A stretch of DNA of 64,000 nucleotides from Gonapodya sp. JEL0774 (Eukaryota; Monoblepharomycota; Monoblepharidomycetes; Monoblepharidales; Gonapodyaceae): contig JADIIX010000077.1 of assembly GCA_027604505.1 (NCBI GenBank), positions 41,958 to 105,957 on the forward strand, written 5' to 3'. This document shows, one piece after another, positions 10,368 through 23,106 of the stretch; positions within the stretch are counted from its first letter, which is position 1; every line of letters starts with the position of its first letter. The notes under the pieces were generated by a model. It was not told the DNA's origin. It was given only the letters and a program-made list of their open reading frames with translations, and ran no database searches. The position numbers and the translations under genes are program-made.

Positions 10368-11050
10368 GATCAAAAGAGCAAAACACTTGAACTCAGTGAA
10401 GTCCGCAACGGAGCGGAGGTTCTCTGGGTGGGTCACTGCCCGTTTGAGAATAGATGGGATCTTGGAACTTTCTTGTATATAATTTGGAAGTTAGTGCCAA
10501 GAAAAGTTATATGACAATAATCACAGTATCAAAATGAAACTTTCAGCTTGTCATGTCCCCAAGTAGCGGCTTGGATCCGCACCGCAGTTGTCGCCGGCAC
10601 AACTCTTTTGTGAACAAGGTTGAACAATCCAGCGCGTGAGATAAGAATAGGAAGGTAAGGTACCGTAGACTAGAAAGAGGAGAAGGATACCGTTGCGTGG
10701 GGTAGGTGTATTTTCGAGATTGAACTTGTTCTACACCGGCGCCTGCACACCAACTCCCATCCGTGGCTCATTTATGTGCAGGAACCTACAACTGACAGTT
10801 ATAGTTGGTCAACCGTCTCGCCTATGTACCATACCGTAACTACATGTGATGACTCGATAAGGCTTGTGCTAACTAAAACACGAATTCGCACTCAATCTGC
10901 TCCCAAAAGATGGAGCAAAGTCTGAAGAAGTGTGTCTATTTTGCCCGACAAGATCAGCAGTGAACAGTTTATTCGGCAGTCGGGTGTATACAACGTCAGC
11001 AGAAAAATTGCTCGATTCCCTGTGGATATCCATCAACAATCCAATCCCCA
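10368..11050. other. Intergenic between convergent genes
   Basis: About 680 bases between the 3' ends of the methyltransferase-like gene (+) and the acinus-like gene (-). I see no gene in it. Confidence 0.5.
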
Positions 11051-14000
11051 TTACCTTCTTCGTGTGTCTCGGTCACTCTTCTTACTGTCCCCAATGCGCG
11101 AATCGTCCCGATCACGTTCCCGATCTCGGTCCCCGTTACCTGCCTTTTTCCTAGGCGGACTCCTGCTTACCGATCTGGACGGGGATCTGACCTTACGCTT
11201 TCCATCACTATTCTCCGCCTTACCTTCATCAACTTTTAACTTCTTGCCACGCGGTGGGCTTCTCGACCGAGACCTATTGGAAGGACTGGGAGACCTAGAG
11301 GGCCGGCGCTTGGCCTTGCGAGGCTGTGGGGACCGGGAACGAGATCCTGATGGAGAACGACCCCCACGAGCACCACCGCGTGGTGGAGACACGGTTCTAC
11401 CAGGTTGTCGGCCTGGTGCTTGCGGGCCTGGTGGGCGGCGCCCAGAACCGATGAACCGATCAATGTTCTGTAGTTGATGCGGGGAGGTGTTAAATTGGAC
11501 GTATATATAGAAAGGAAAACCAATCGCCTTGCCCATATATCCCCCACATACCTTTTCTCTGGCCTCCCTTTCCATATTTTTCCTCATTCTCTCTTTCTCC
11601 ATCTCCTCCCGTTCTCTGGCTATGGCTGCTTCTCGCGCCGCCTTCTCTCTCTGTCTGGCTTCATACTCCTTCTGCCTGATTTCCTTCTGCTCCACGGTCC
11701 ACTCTTTTGTTCGTGGACTGCCCAAGTCATCGGTCACATCTGGATTCCAGTTAGATTTCTCACGTTCCTTTACTTCCTCGTCACTTATAGGTAGCCAGTA
11801 GATGGCCGGTTCTGCTTTGGTCTTTCGAAACAAGCGGTCCAGTGCCGGCTGTGGTGGTGGTGCCAAATCCGGGAATGGTGACAAGAGTGGCCGCACTGGC
11901 TCCGATACAACAGCTTTATGGATCTGATCGCGAAGTACCTTGCCCATACCGACAATCCCAAACACCCTTTGAGGTCCTGCGGCGCCACGCCCCCGGATTT
12001 GAATGGGGTGGTTCGACTGGGCACCCTCAAGCCCTCGATTTTGATCATCCAGAGCGACGACTTCGGCACCGGGGGGTTCGTTGGCAGGCACTCCCGCTGG
12101 TCGGAATCCTTGCTTCGCTTCAGTTTCAGTTGGCGTGATGGAACCACTGACGGCGGGTGGCACCGAATCTGATCCCGAAGCCATAGTAGGAACCTGAGCA
12201 CTCGCGGTCTGCCTTCCACCAAGTACGGCGGCCCTGCCCGCAATCCCAATACCCCCGGCACCAACCACGTTTCTGCCTGTCGGTCCGGCCACCGGTGCTG
12301 CTCTTGCCACGAACGGCGCAGGCTTCTTCTCTTTACCAGCGTCCTGCGAGATGTTTGAAACACACTCGGCGGCTGATATGGTCGTGGCAGTAAGCACCTT
12401 GTTGTCGGTTCGGTCAGTGGGGAACTTGAATCCTTCTAGTGCGACGGCGGCGACAGCAGCGGAAGCTGGGGAGGCGTACTGGAGATGAAACACAGAGGAG
12501 AGATGGGGATGATGTGAGAACTGGTAAACTACCGGGAGGGTGGGGTGGCTACCTAGATATTCCTTCTGCAATATTCCTTCCGCCATTTCGTCCCCCATTG
12601 CGCCTACCCCCACCCCCCTTCGACTCTAACCACCCTCAATGCTCACCGTGACATAGCAATGTGTCTTAATTCCGTTCATCCAAAATCGTGTCACCTGCCC
12701 GTATCCGGCGAGCAACTGCTGCACTGCAGGCAACTGCAGCGGTCTCACAAAACCGCGCACCACAACTGAATTGAGCGTATCATCGTCAAAGGGTACAGTT
12801 GGAGGTGATTTGGGAGCTTCGTAGGTAGTTGTATCGGCATGGGTTTGATAGGGGGACGTGATTGACGGAGGGTCTGAAGAAATAGGTGCCGGCAGTCGTG
12901 GTGTTTCCGAGACTGTGGAGTGAGAAGCGACGGTGGACGAGGCTAAAGCAGTGGCCGATGTGGGTGAAGGCAATGCAGAGGCAGCGTGGCGGGTGACAGG
13001 GGGTGCTTGCGCCCCGCCACCCATGCTTGCGCGCCCACGGATTGTAATACTCGGTTTCACAGTGGCAGTGGTCGCGGTGGATGCGGAAGCGGATGGGGGG
13101 GGTATGCGCCCGTTGGGTTCCGGGGAAACTTCCACCACAGGCACCACGCTGACACTCTGCACCACAGCAGGGACAGGCGAGTGCATGGTCAAGAGAGAAG
13201 CGTTGCCGGTCGTGGCGCTACCTGGGATGCCATCTTCGATCTCTTCTCCAATGACTGATGGAGCAGCTGTGGTCATGGAGCCGGCGGTCGCACGGGCAGA
13301 TAGGTTGGATACCGAAGCAGGGTAGTGAGAAGAAGTTGCGGTGGAGGTCGCAGGGGAAACAGGCTCAGTGGGCGGGGCGGATGGGACGGAGGAGGATGTG
13401 ACGCGGCGACCGCTGTTGGGAGTTTTGGGGTGGCGGGACGTGTCAACTTCGAACTCCATGTCGCCGGTATCGGAGGAAGCAGCGATAGAGCTTTCAGCTC
13501 CGACGCGTAATGAGAGTTCCGGGTGAGGGGTGGGAGGCTCTGCAATGACGGGGGAGGGCGGCCCGGGCGCAGGAGAGGAAGGGAAGTGGAGTGGGGCCGA
13601 AGGTGTGGTTGGGGTGGGGGCAGTTGATGGTGGCAGTTTTGCAGAGGCAGAGTGGCGCGATGAACTAGTGGGTTGAGTCGGTAGGGAAGCTTGGGCACTG
13701 TCCTCTTCTGCCTCCGCAGGGGCATCTGATTCATCTTGGAGCTGTGACTGCCGCTGCCCACCCTGGGTCGTGGTGGCAGGCTCACCAGTATCCGCAGTGA
13801 CTGGAGATACGATGGTAGGAGTCGTGGGTGATACTAATGCCGAGCCGGGGGATTCGTCGTTGACTTCCATTCCAGATTTTGAGGATTTGCTTCCTGCCCG
13901 ACGTAGACTACCGGTTCGACGGGGGGCCTCCTCCAGTACGACTTCGAGTGATTTGGGACGATCTCTGGGAATACGCCCGCTACTTCGGCGTCCATTCGCC

Positions 14001-14296
14001 GATACAGTGCCACTGCCGCTCCGACTGCCGGTGCTGCTCGGTGTTTCCCTTCCACCTTTGTCCTTCCCCTTTGCCGATACAACCGGCACGGGCTCTTCAA
14101 CCCCAGTCTCTTCCTGAGCCTTCTGTTCAATGTTCTTCTTGTCCTCGGCAACCTCCTCCATGTTCTTTTCAGCCTCCTCGAGCCGAATCACCAAATCCTT
14201 CTTAAGACCGCTGGTGGAGAGGCCCAAAGCGCTCAACTTCTGGCGCAAAACGGCGACCGTCATCGACGCATAATTGGTCATTTTTAGTTGTGCCAA
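11051..14296 (-). CDS. Acinus-like SAP/RRM/RS protein (ASAP complex, exon junction complex-associated)
   Basis: Nuclear RNA-binding protein homologous to acinus, the scaffold that joins RNPS1 and SAP18 in the ASAP complex and associates with spliced mRNA. The start at 14296 opens into a SAP domain (VAVLRQKLSALGLSTSGLKK). A long Ser/Thr/Pro-rich linker follows. Next is an RRM split by an intron: NSVVVRGFVRPLQLPAVQQL ... THCYVT near 12790-12645, then YASPASAAVAAVALEGFKFP near 12480-12420. A second linker leads to the RSB motif, LDRLFRKTKAEPAIYWLP near 11845-11785, which binds RNPS1/SAP18. Then come a charged coiled coil rich in Glu/Arg and an RS tail with SRSRSPQPRKAKRR and SNRSRSRSPPRGKK. A further intron at about 11545-11465 probably removes the stretch between REK and NIDRFIGSG. 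The domain order is exactly that of acinus. Confidence 0.9.
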
Positions 14297-14877
14297 TCTC
14301 TCTTGAGTGGTGCGCTCTCGTAAAATGGGAGCGCTGCGTTTGAAACCGCGGTGCTACTACATACAAAGTGCGGTTACGGGTTCTTGTACTTGGATTCGTG
14401 AGCAGCACTCACGTGACCTGGACTGGAGTCCACTGCGCTGACGAGTTCACGCAATCTTCGCTCCGCCTTGGCTGAATTGTCAACCGTGTCGATTCGGCTT
14501 CCTCCACCTTCCCGCTGCGCGCCACTTTCTTTGTGTGCAGATACCAGGTACAAAACTATATTTGGCTGAGAGTTCTTACGGAAAACTCGAAAGAGGAATA
14601 TCGCAGGACTAGTGACAAGAGAAAGAGAGTCCAAGATGGTGTTGCATAGCCGCGCTATCGGAGAACAAGATTCAAACCAGATAACTGGTCACGAGTGCAA
14701 AGGATATGTTTGTCTTCTTCGCGTTTGTACAGACTAGCAAGTGAACAGAAAGTATGGTTTGCTTTATTGCAAACTTTGGGGGATGTTTGTGACGGGTGTT
14801 CGTGAACCCTTTCTGGGCACTATGATATAGTATAAAATCGGCCCGCTTTCTCCGTCGATCAAATTTCGAAATTAATC
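14297..14877. promoter_or_regulatory. Divergent intergenic region, acinus-like and TauD-like genes
   Basis: 580 bases between divergent starts at 14296 (-) and 14878 (+). A minus-strand open frame of 86 codons at 14374-14634 is seen but not recognised; it could be 5' leader or a small gene. The right end holds the TATA box of the dioxygenase gene. Confidence 0.5.
14831..14837 (+). promoter_or_regulatory. TATA box of the TauD-like gene
   Basis: TATAAAA lies 41 bases before the ATG at 14878, which implies a very short 5' leader. Confidence 0.55.
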
Positions 14878-16386
14878 ATGCCAGTCGCCGTGTCGCTCGA
14901 ATCCAATCGCAAGGAGTATGGTCTCACAGTAGGAACCCGGCTCGGGCCCGATCCTCCTCTGAAAACTGTCCTGCAAACTGTCACCACAGCAGCAGGTCTC
15001 CACACGATAGCTTCCTTTGTGGAGCCACTCCCTCCCTCTGTAGATTCCAGCTTTGCTTGGCGAGGAAACGGTGCTGATGGATTGGAAGCGCGCAGCGAAT
15101 TATGGACACGTACGGTGACGAACGCGGAAATCGAAGAAGTTGAGGCAGCAGCGGAAAGGTTTGCGGCGTCAGGCAAGAAGCTCGTGGATTTGACCAAGGA
15201 AGACTTCCCGATACCAAGTAAGAGCGCTTTGGGTTCAGTGGGGAGCTCTGAGCAATTCTGTTCTCATCACATATGTTCGTTCAAACCAGAGCTGTCGAAC
15301 GCTATTAAAGATATTACACGCACAGTCAACGATGAACTCGGATTCTTTCTCCTGAAAGGATTTCCTGTAAAATCTTGGACGCGTGAGCAATCGGCTATCA
15401 TCTTTATCGGCATCGGAGCCCACATTGGTGATCTCGTCCCACAGAACAAAAAAGGTCACATTCTCGGCGTATGTATGGCTCACTCCCCTCTCGATTGTGC
15501 CCGGAACAAAAACATATCTCATGTTTTCTGTAAAGCACGTCAAAGATTTGAAGGTGGACCCGAATGCCCCAGCCACCAGGCGGTACATGACAAACGCACG
15601 GCAAGGCTTCCACACCGATGAATGTGATATTGTGTCCTTGCTTTGTGTCGAGACGGTGCGTATCTTCGAGAATCTCGGCTCTGCTTGGGCACTTTTTGAT
15701 CCCCTGTCCAGGCACCAGAAGGCGGCGAGTCAATGGTAGCGAGCTCCACCACAGTGTACAATGAACTTCAGAAAAGATATGCTGAACTCGTGCCTGTTCT
15801 ATTCGCTCCTTGGTACTGGGACCGTAAGGTTTGTTGCCACATCTCCCAGCCCCATAAATGAACACGAATTGCTTATGTTAGCTTTCCCGTAGAACGAGGA
15901 AAACTCGGAACAAACGCCCTTCTTTGTCGCTCCAGTCTACACGTGGCATGCACAACGTCTCTTATCTTTCTTTGTTCCTTATTTTGCCACGACCACGTCG
16001 CGGCACGAAGGTGTACCACCATTATCGGAGGAACAGAAAATGGCAATGCAGAGGCTCGAAGAAATCTGCGAGGAGGTGGCTTTAAGAATGAGACTGGAGC
16101 CTGGTGATATTCAGGTGGAGTTTTTCGGTTTGATACGGGGAAGCGTTGATGATACTGATGTGCGTGTCACCTCTGTGCAATGTCCCAGTTTGTCAACAAT
16201 CACCCCATTTTCCACGACCGCCTTGCCTGGCGTGACTCTCCCACTCAAGTTCGCCACCTTTTCCGTCTCTGGATCTCTACTGGAGGTCACGGTGGGTGGG
16301 ATCTGCCCCACTATGGCCAACAACAGCGAATGGGTTTTATGGGGGTTGAGCGGAGCCTGCCGCTTGAAGCGGAGATCGGCCAATAG
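14878..16386 (+). CDS. TauD/TfdA-like 2-oxoglutarate-dependent dioxygenase
   Basis: Member of the Fe(II)/2-oxoglutarate dioxygenases of the clavaminate synthase-like fold. The first exon gives about 115 residues ending VDLTKEDFPIP. The second has ELGFFLLKGFPVKSWTREQ and IGIGAHIGDLVPQNKKGH. The next carries the iron-binding HxD, GFHTDECDIVSLLCVET, near 15610-15655. Then GGESMVASSTTVYNEL and FAPWYWDRK follow, then an exon with VAPVYTWHAQRLLSFFVP. The last exon has FVNNHPIFHDRLAWRD with the distal His, and HLFRLWIS with the 2-oxoglutarate-binding Arg, ending at 16386. About five introns. The true substrate is unknown; fungal members range from taurine catabolism to secondary metabolism. It heads a run of same-strand oxidative genes. 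Confidence 0.88.
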
Positions 16387-16585
16387 AATTTTGTAACACA
16401 AGCTATTGTTAAGTTATGCAAATTATACATATTAGAGAAGGGAGCTACCTGGGATACAGATATTTCCGCATGGCATGTATGACAAACAATTTCCGCCGGG
16501 CATGGTAGTATGAGCCATTGGGAGACTCCACACCCAAATTTGTTTCCGCTTTTGAAACTGTATACACCCACATTAAATCTCGAAG

Positions 16586-17481
16586 ATGGCACCGACTGCG
16601 CCTCTCAACATCGTCAGCATCCTCGGCTCTATTCGTCCGAATCGCGTGGGGATCTCTGTTGCAAATTACGTTAACAAGATCGTAGTTGAGCGCGGTGACT
16701 AGCACAAGATTTCAGAATTTGTTTGAAGCATATGACAACTCACGATTTTGATTTCTCCTTTTGGCCAAACCATCTCGCCGGATCCCATTACGGAATCTTT
16801 CAAAAGGACATTCTCTCACCTTCGTGGACCCCGCGGAACCACACTATGAGCTTCCACTTCTCAAAAAAAGATTCATTGACTATAAAGATGGCGAGGAAGG
16901 TACGCTGATTTTATTGTACGCAGAGCATATTTGATGTCGACTCTCATACCGAGTCTCCCTGCAGTCCCGGAGAATCTGAAACGTTTGCAGGCCATATTTC
17001 ACGCAGCAGATGCGTTTATTCTCATTTCCCCAGAGTACAATGCCAACACATCGCCAGTTTTGGCGAACATCCTGGATCATTTTAACAATGAGTGAGTGAA
17101 CGCAAATGAATTATTGTATCCAAGACGACCTGAACCTGCACCGTTGCAATGTGAAATAGATACAAACGCAAAGTCACAGCCATTTGCAACTACTCCGTGT
17201 CTTTTGCTGCCGGTCGGCTTGGAGGTAAGTCTGCGTTCACTACAGAGTGAACCGAGTTGATCAGTGAATTTGACTCAAAAGGAAATAACCTCCGCGCAAT
17301 GAGTGCAATGCTGGAGATGATCACAGTCCCAATGGCCCATTCTTGGCCAAATGTGGGATCCAACACGTTCGATGAGAACGGTGTCCCCAGAGATGCTGGT
17401 TGGATCTCCCGAACGGAGAAGTTCGTATCAGAAGTAGAGCTCTATGGAAGTCTAATGAAGAGTGCCCGGACTGGACATTAG
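16586..17481 (+). CDS. NADPH-dependent FMN reductase family protein
   Basis: Flavodoxin-like fold protein that reduces FMN or quinones with NAD(P)H. The start at 16586 leads into LNIVSILGSIRPNRVGISVA, the phosphate-binding loop of this family. Later exons give ENLKRLQAIFHAADAFILIS followed by PEYNANTSPVLANILDHFNN at about 16970-17093. The SPEYN motif that contacts the isoalloxazine ring is intact. Next is YKRKVTAICNYSVSFAAGRLGG at about 17160-17225, then NNLRAMSAMLEMITVPMAHS with the C-terminal helices up to the TAG at 17479-17481. About four introns. It lies 200 bases after the dioxygenase on the same strand and could supply reduced flavin to oxidative enzymes, which is inference. Confidence 0.88.
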
Positions 17482-17695
17482 GGGATTTGCCCCATCCCCA
17501 TCGCCTATGAACGACGGTTGACAACACATGTCAACCGAGTCTCAAAATATATGGAAAACTCGGGCGAGCTGGAGATGTGAAATCTCATTATACTGGTCGG
17601 TAGGCCCCACAACATGATGTATGTATAGCGTTGCTACCATAACAGAATAGTCATACTTCTTCGTCACGCCGCGGTGTTGGGGTAGCCGGCTGGCC

Positions 17696-20150
17696 TTGCC
17701 TAAAACGATGATCACCAAACCTAGCAGAATGGATCCTACGGCAATTGAAAAGAAACCCCTGACCTCAGATGAATCTGTCCCGTACACTCTGCGGCATCTT
17801 CAGGCTCCGACAGCAAGCGGGTACACACTGCGAGCTCTGGTGTTTCTGATGGAATACTTTGGGAAGCAGTCTGGACTGGCATCATTCCTCACTGAACCCA
17901 CCGGATTGTTCAGCTTGAGAGGACGAAGTTTTCCTTATCCTCCCACTCACTTACCTGTGGTGAAAGACTATCCCAAATCTCTGCACGTTGCACCATATAG
18001 CATGGTCATTTCCAAGGACCCTGTTGGGTCGGAGCTTCCTTCAAAAGCACTACTTTCGTCACTCTCTCGCTACACTACGCCAACCATAGTGGTGGATGGA
18101 GGAAGGAGGCTCTCTTCTGGAAGCTTCGCCTTCCAATCTGCACGTGATTATTACGAAGCGTATTTCACAAAGCGGACGGATCCAGTCAAGGTCAGAATTG
18201 CATCAAACTCATAAGGAAAGCTGCACTGTTGCTGAACCTCCTCATTTCAGGTCGCTGAGCGTCTCATCGCCCATATTTCGGCCTCGAACGCAAACTATCC
18301 ACCGCTAAACTCCATCACGCAGCATAATCCGACTTTGATTCTCACGCAAGCACAGGCTAGTTCCAAAAGGTGGGCGGAAGGCAAGCCACTTAGTGTGCTC
18401 GATGGCGTTCCTGTGGCGAGCAAAGAAGAGTCAGACGTGGAAGGGTGAGCACCACAATAGTACTCTTCACATCTCACTGTGTCTTATCTGCATTGGTGAT
18501 ACTAAAACTTATTTATATAGATACGAAACTCGAGTGGGCACGTCATTTTATGGCCGTGGAGAGCTGGCAATCGCGCATAACGCAGCGCTCGCGCGGCTGG
18601 CTGCAGCTGGTGCCATCGTTTTGGGGACAACAAACATGCATGAAATCGGTACGCTCGTGGCTGATCAAGCATATTCTTGTTGGTTGACAAGTTAGCTTGC
18701 ACCGGTTTCAGGCTTTGACGTCAGCAACATCAATCCGAATTCCGGAACTGCGCGAAATCCCTACAATGTTCTTCACGTTACCGGGGGGAGCTCGGGCGGG
18801 TCTGCTTCGAGCGTTGCAAGTGGTTTGGCCGTAATCTCCGTGGGTGCAGGTATGTTCAGTTTCGAGAACACATGCAAACCGCATACACTTCCGTGACCAA
18901 AGTCGCGTATGTAGATGGTGGGGGATCACTCCGTATTCCTGCTTCTCACTGTGGTATCTACACCATCAAACCGTCCCATTCTCGAGTCCCCGCTGTGGGC
19001 TGGGTGCCCTTGGATGCCACCACTGCCCACGTAGGTCCCATGGCCGCCACCGCAACCGACCTGCTTTTGGGATATTCTTGTATGGCGGGGCCACACCCTG
19101 GTGACCAAGCGAGTCAAGGACTTCCAGATGTGCGGCTACCAACACCAGAAGCGTGGGCAAAAGCGGCTGATCCGGACAAGGGAATCCTTAAAGGTCTGCG
19201 TGTGGGAATTTTTTGGAAGTACTTCCGAGACGGCGATGTAGAGTATGTGAATAATGCCGAGCGTATGGTCATGGAAATGACAAAGAGGGGTGCGGAACTG
19301 GTTGAGATTGGAATTCCAGAGTTAGAGGATTTCCGGGTCGCGCATTTGTTGGCGATTGGTGCCGAGATCACACAGGAGGCAGCGGCGATGATTGCGAGGA
19401 CCAAGGAGAAAGAGGTAAGACACGATGGGCGCCGTAAAACTTGTCACTGACCGTTGCGATCGGTTTGCTCACAGCCAAACAGTACGCCATCATTCTCCCT
19501 GCCGAATCGTCTCACTCTAGCCATCCAAAACGCCTGCATGACCTCATCCGACTATGTTACCTCACTTCGCGTTCGCACGCAATGCATTCAACGCATGAAG
19601 GAGATTTTCGACAAGTGTGATGTCTTTGTGCTGCCCACAACTGCAGATGTTGCGCCAGGGGTGCCCGAGGACGGTGCTGGGGAGAAAGGCAGTACTGGTG
19701 TGAGCGATATGACCGTGAGCGGGGCGCACATGAGGTTTGTTTGTGAGTTATCTTCGGAATGCGTTGTGTTGTCCAAATTGGTTTTCAAGTTTGTTAATGG
19801 CCATTGTTGTTCTATGCTTTATCCTACCAGTTCTAGGTAACCTCTCGGGGATCCCAGTCATCTCCGTCCCTACGGGCTACCACCCGCCAAACCCCCCGGG
19901 CAAGTCTAACCTTCCAACAGGCTTGCAAGTTCATGCTCCGTGGTTCAGGGAAGATTTGCTCTTGCTAGTCGCCAAGGCATGCGAAGCAATTTTAGAAGAT
20001 GGGTCCATGATGATGGAGGTTGGAAAGGCAGACTACGGGACGGAGAGAGAGGGAGGTGCTCATGGGGTGATGGAGAAGAAGGTGGAGAAGGTGGAAGGAG
20101 GCAGGGTAGTCAGGCGGAAACCTGATGTGTGGTTTGATGTGCTGGCGTGA
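17696..20150 (+). CDS. Amidase signature family hydrolase
   Basis: Ser-cisSer-Lys amidase (PF01425), related to glutamyl-tRNA amidotransferase A and fatty-acid amide hydrolases. An N-terminal region of about 165 residues precedes the domain and ends in ARDYYEAYFTKRTDPVK. The catalytic Lys is in LDGVPVASKEE near 18400-18430. After introns the core reads GTSFYGRGELAIAHNAALAR, AAGAIVLGTTNMHEIG, NPNSGTARNPYN and TGGSSGGSAS (about 18780-18808), which supplies the nucleophile and cis-Ser. It continues GGSLRIPASHCGIYTIKPSH, VGPMAATATDLLLGY and a C-terminal exon GNLSGIPVISVPTGYHPP, ending at 20150. Overall length is typical for fungal amidases. Substrate is unknown. It sits in the same-strand run 14.9-22.2 kb. 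Confidence 0.9.
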
Positions 20151-20372
20151 TCCTCGCGTGACTTATATAATACTTTTTGCAACGATTTTGACAATAGCGA
20201 TATCATATCTTCAAAACTCGCAATCAAGGCCCTGGTGATGAATGAGAATACATTTATTGTTTGCATATTGCAGTACGTTGCATTACGAATGTTTACGTTT
20301 GGAGCGGGACGGGCAGAATCGGAGTAAATTAGGTACCACATCTCCGCAACTGTTACGAATTAGCGATTCACA

Positions 20373-21216
20373 ATGCTTACCGCCAAGATCGCTCTCTCTA
20401 GAGCTACATCTGCACGTTCCATCTCCCCTTCGCTTGCGGTGCTCCCCTGTGTCAACCTGAGCGCATGTCTGCGTCGTTACGATGCGCCCCGGGTAGTTGT
20501 TCGCACCACTTCTCAAGGGACGTACGCCAACGATGTAGTAGTGAGAAACAAGCACAATCTGATAGCAGATGAACCGGTGGACGTTGGGGGCCAGGAGTAA
20601 GTTGAGGTCAGTAATGCGATCCGACAAGGAAAGTGGTCTTACCAATCGGATTCAATTTCATGCTTCGCTTTTCGAAAAGCATTGGACCAAATCCTTACGA
20701 TCTATTGCTGTCTTCGTTGGGGGCGTGCACGAACATGTGAGAGAATGGCGATACCGACGAACAATGCACATACTGTTCGATTGATTCGACTGAGGCACGA
20801 CCACAAACGCCCTCTTTTGCGCTTCCTCGAATCAGCACCATCACAATGTATGCTCGACGCAAGAAAATCCCCCTCTCCGGTGTCACCACCTCCCTGAGCC
20901 ATTCCAAAGTGTACCGCGCCGACTGCGAGGCTTCGCACCAAGATCCCCCTCCCGCAATACGGGTCAAAATTGATCGAATTGTGAGAGAGATAAAGCTCGA
21001 GGGCGAACTATCCGAGGAACAGAAGCAGGTGAGAATTCTTTAATGGAGGGTCAGGGTGGGGTACACATCCCCGACTCTGGTGTCTCCATTGCTCTAAGGA
21101 TGAATGACATCACCAACCGAATGTTGATCTAGGTCCTGATGAAAATCGCTGAAAAGTGCCCAGTATCAGAGACATTGAAACGCGAAAATGAGATCATCGG
21201 GAAGCTTGTCAATTAG
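20373..21216 (+). CDS. OsmC/Ohr-like peroxiredoxin family protein
   Basis: Small thiol-dependent hydroperoxide reductase fold. The first exon starts at 20373 with an Arg/Ser-rich stretch (AKIALSRATSARSI) that looks like a mitochondrial presequence, then HNLIADEPVDVGGQE, the conserved lead-in of OsmC. Exon 2 gives GPNPYDLLLSSLGACTN with the first catalytic Cys. Exon 3 has TMYARRKKIPLSGVTTSLSH and KVYRADCEASH with IDRIVREIKLEGELSEEQKQ; the last gives MKIAEKCPVSETLKRE, where CPV carries the second catalytic Cys. It ends at 21216. Both cysteines expected of the family are therefore present. Role in peroxide detoxification is inferred from the family; mitochondrial location from the N-terminus only. 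Confidence 0.88.
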
Positions 21217-21363
21217 ACAGTCACTCACCACAGGTGGTAAATCTTGTACATATTTGAAATGAATAATTTCTCCACTTGTGTACATAGGACCTGACAGTTG
21301 GTTAGAGTTTACTGCTGCAATGGCAGACCAACCTCGCTCCACATCTCATTCCATTGTGAAAAC

Positions 21364-22199
21364 ATGTCCAAAACTGAATCCACTTCTCCAGTGCATAATG
21401 CCTTCTCCGCCTCCTTCTTCTGGATCTTCCCTTCCCTCCTCTCGGGCATTTTCGCGGCATCGGCCTCCCTCTTTTCGAAACTCGCACTGGTAGACTCTCA
21501 ATCCGTCGCTTGGGTGGGCCACGTGGTAGTGCATGCTGCGTCGAGTTTGATTGGTACAGCTGGATGTGGGCAGGGTGCAGGTGGAGTGCGTGTGGTGTTT
21601 GATGAGGTGAAGGCGTTGCTGGAGGGGATTGTGCTATGGATTGGGAAGATGGGAATTCCGTTCGTCGGACGTCCTGAAGAAGTGAGAGTCTAGGCGTGGT
21701 CGAATTGTTCATTACTCGAGTTTTTGGGCCTGACAACGCGTACGTCCCAATCGGCTCCCCCCCCGGGAACTCCACTCGGTACGCGGGCTAGTCCGTCGTC
21801 TCCCTCCTCCGCTTCCTCTCTTTCCTGCTCGTGCTTTTTTCCAATGTGCTCATGTGGTGGGCTTTTACTCGTGCTCTCGGTCGGGCACCGAGCTCGATGC
21901 ATGCCACCGTGGTGAACTCGGCATGTAACATGGTCATGACGGTGAGCGACTCCCGCGAACATAGAGGCTCCCTATTTTGGGATTCATGAGGGTTTATCTG
22001 TTGGCTTTGTTGATAGGCCGTACTTTCCAGGCTTGTGTTTGGAGAAGCACTGTCTGGATTGTGGTTTCTTGGTGTTGGATTCATCTTGACGGGGACAGTG
22101 GTCATGATCACCAGTGAGGACAGCTCCAAGGGTCAGGCTTTGGTGCACGATGTGACGGAGGATGAACCTATTGTTGGCAGCCTTGGTGGACATAATTAA
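21364..22199 (+). CDS. TMEM42-like / EamA-type membrane protein
   Basis: Small multi-pass membrane protein similar to animal TMEM42, a compact relative of the drug/metabolite transporter (EamA) fold. The chosen start at 21364 gives MSKTESTSPVHNAFSASFFW, then a first hydrophobic helix with LSGIFAASASLFSKLAL. After an intron come GPDNAYVPIGSPPG, then SFLLVLFSNVLMWWAFTRAL and APSSMHATVVNSACNMVMT, the part most conserved in TMEM42. The last exon gives VFGEALSGLWFLGVGFILTG and a hydrophilic tail ending at 22199. An upstream ATG at 21298 is in frame but reads poorly. Transported substrate, if any, is unknown. Confidence 0.78.
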
Positions 22200-23106
22200 T
22201 TTGGGCCAGCCGAGAAGGGTCTCCGTGTTATCGCCACTCGCATAAAATCACCAACAGCAGGTTAACACTGGGGCTCCACTTATTATGTTAAGTCGAGGCT
22301 CCTGGAGAACGTCACTTTCATGAAGGGGCCTCGCTGGAGATCTGGACAATATCTACCAGGACGAGCCGAGCGAACTCGAATATTGTCTTGTGCCCACGAC
22401 TAGGGAGATTGTGGAGCAGGAAACAGAACATACTGGAAAGCAGGAAGTCGGTTTTAGGAGTGCACAGTGGACTTCGGCATTCAAGGGTCATCGGCTGCGG
22501 TAAAATTATCTCGAACCCGCATGCATGCTGAATGCATTATAGAGGATAGGTTAGGATCGTGGGTGATCCTCACGCAAACTCGAAAAATATGTGCCTCCAA
22601 TTCTTAAATCTCCGGCATCAAATGCCCAACTGTGACCTGTAAAGATTTGGGTCAGATATCATGAAACGTCCTCTCAGCATGGTAAGTGAACATGTGATAC
22701 GAACACACTTTTGAGATCAGCAGAGAGGATGTGGGCAGGGTCCTCTATTCACCCCACACCCGTTCCCAAACACCGCCGAGTTTGTGCCTCAATGATTCTG
22801 ATATTTCGCAGCGCTTGAACCATTCTGGACACCTGCGGAAGTAAAATCTGATTCTGCAAAGCGGTGTCCCTGTCAATTTGGGATATGGACATGTACGTAT
22901 ATAATTTCAGGGGACAACACGGGTCCGGGGAGCAAGCCAGCTCTTCCGAGCGAGCAAGACTGTCAAGTGCATGCGTTCTGCTACGAGAATTACGCCTGAG
23001 TTTCTGTGTTTATTTCAGTAAAGGCGTCTGAATATGGAAAAGGGACGAAAATTGAGAGGCGACCCTCCGCCACACATCAATCTTTGACTCCTTCTTTATC
23101 GCCCTT
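22200..23106. other. Intergenic
   Basis: About 900 bases with no open frame or motif I can support. It should contain the 3' end of the TMEM42-like gene and the promoter of the PP2C gene. Confidence 0.5.
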
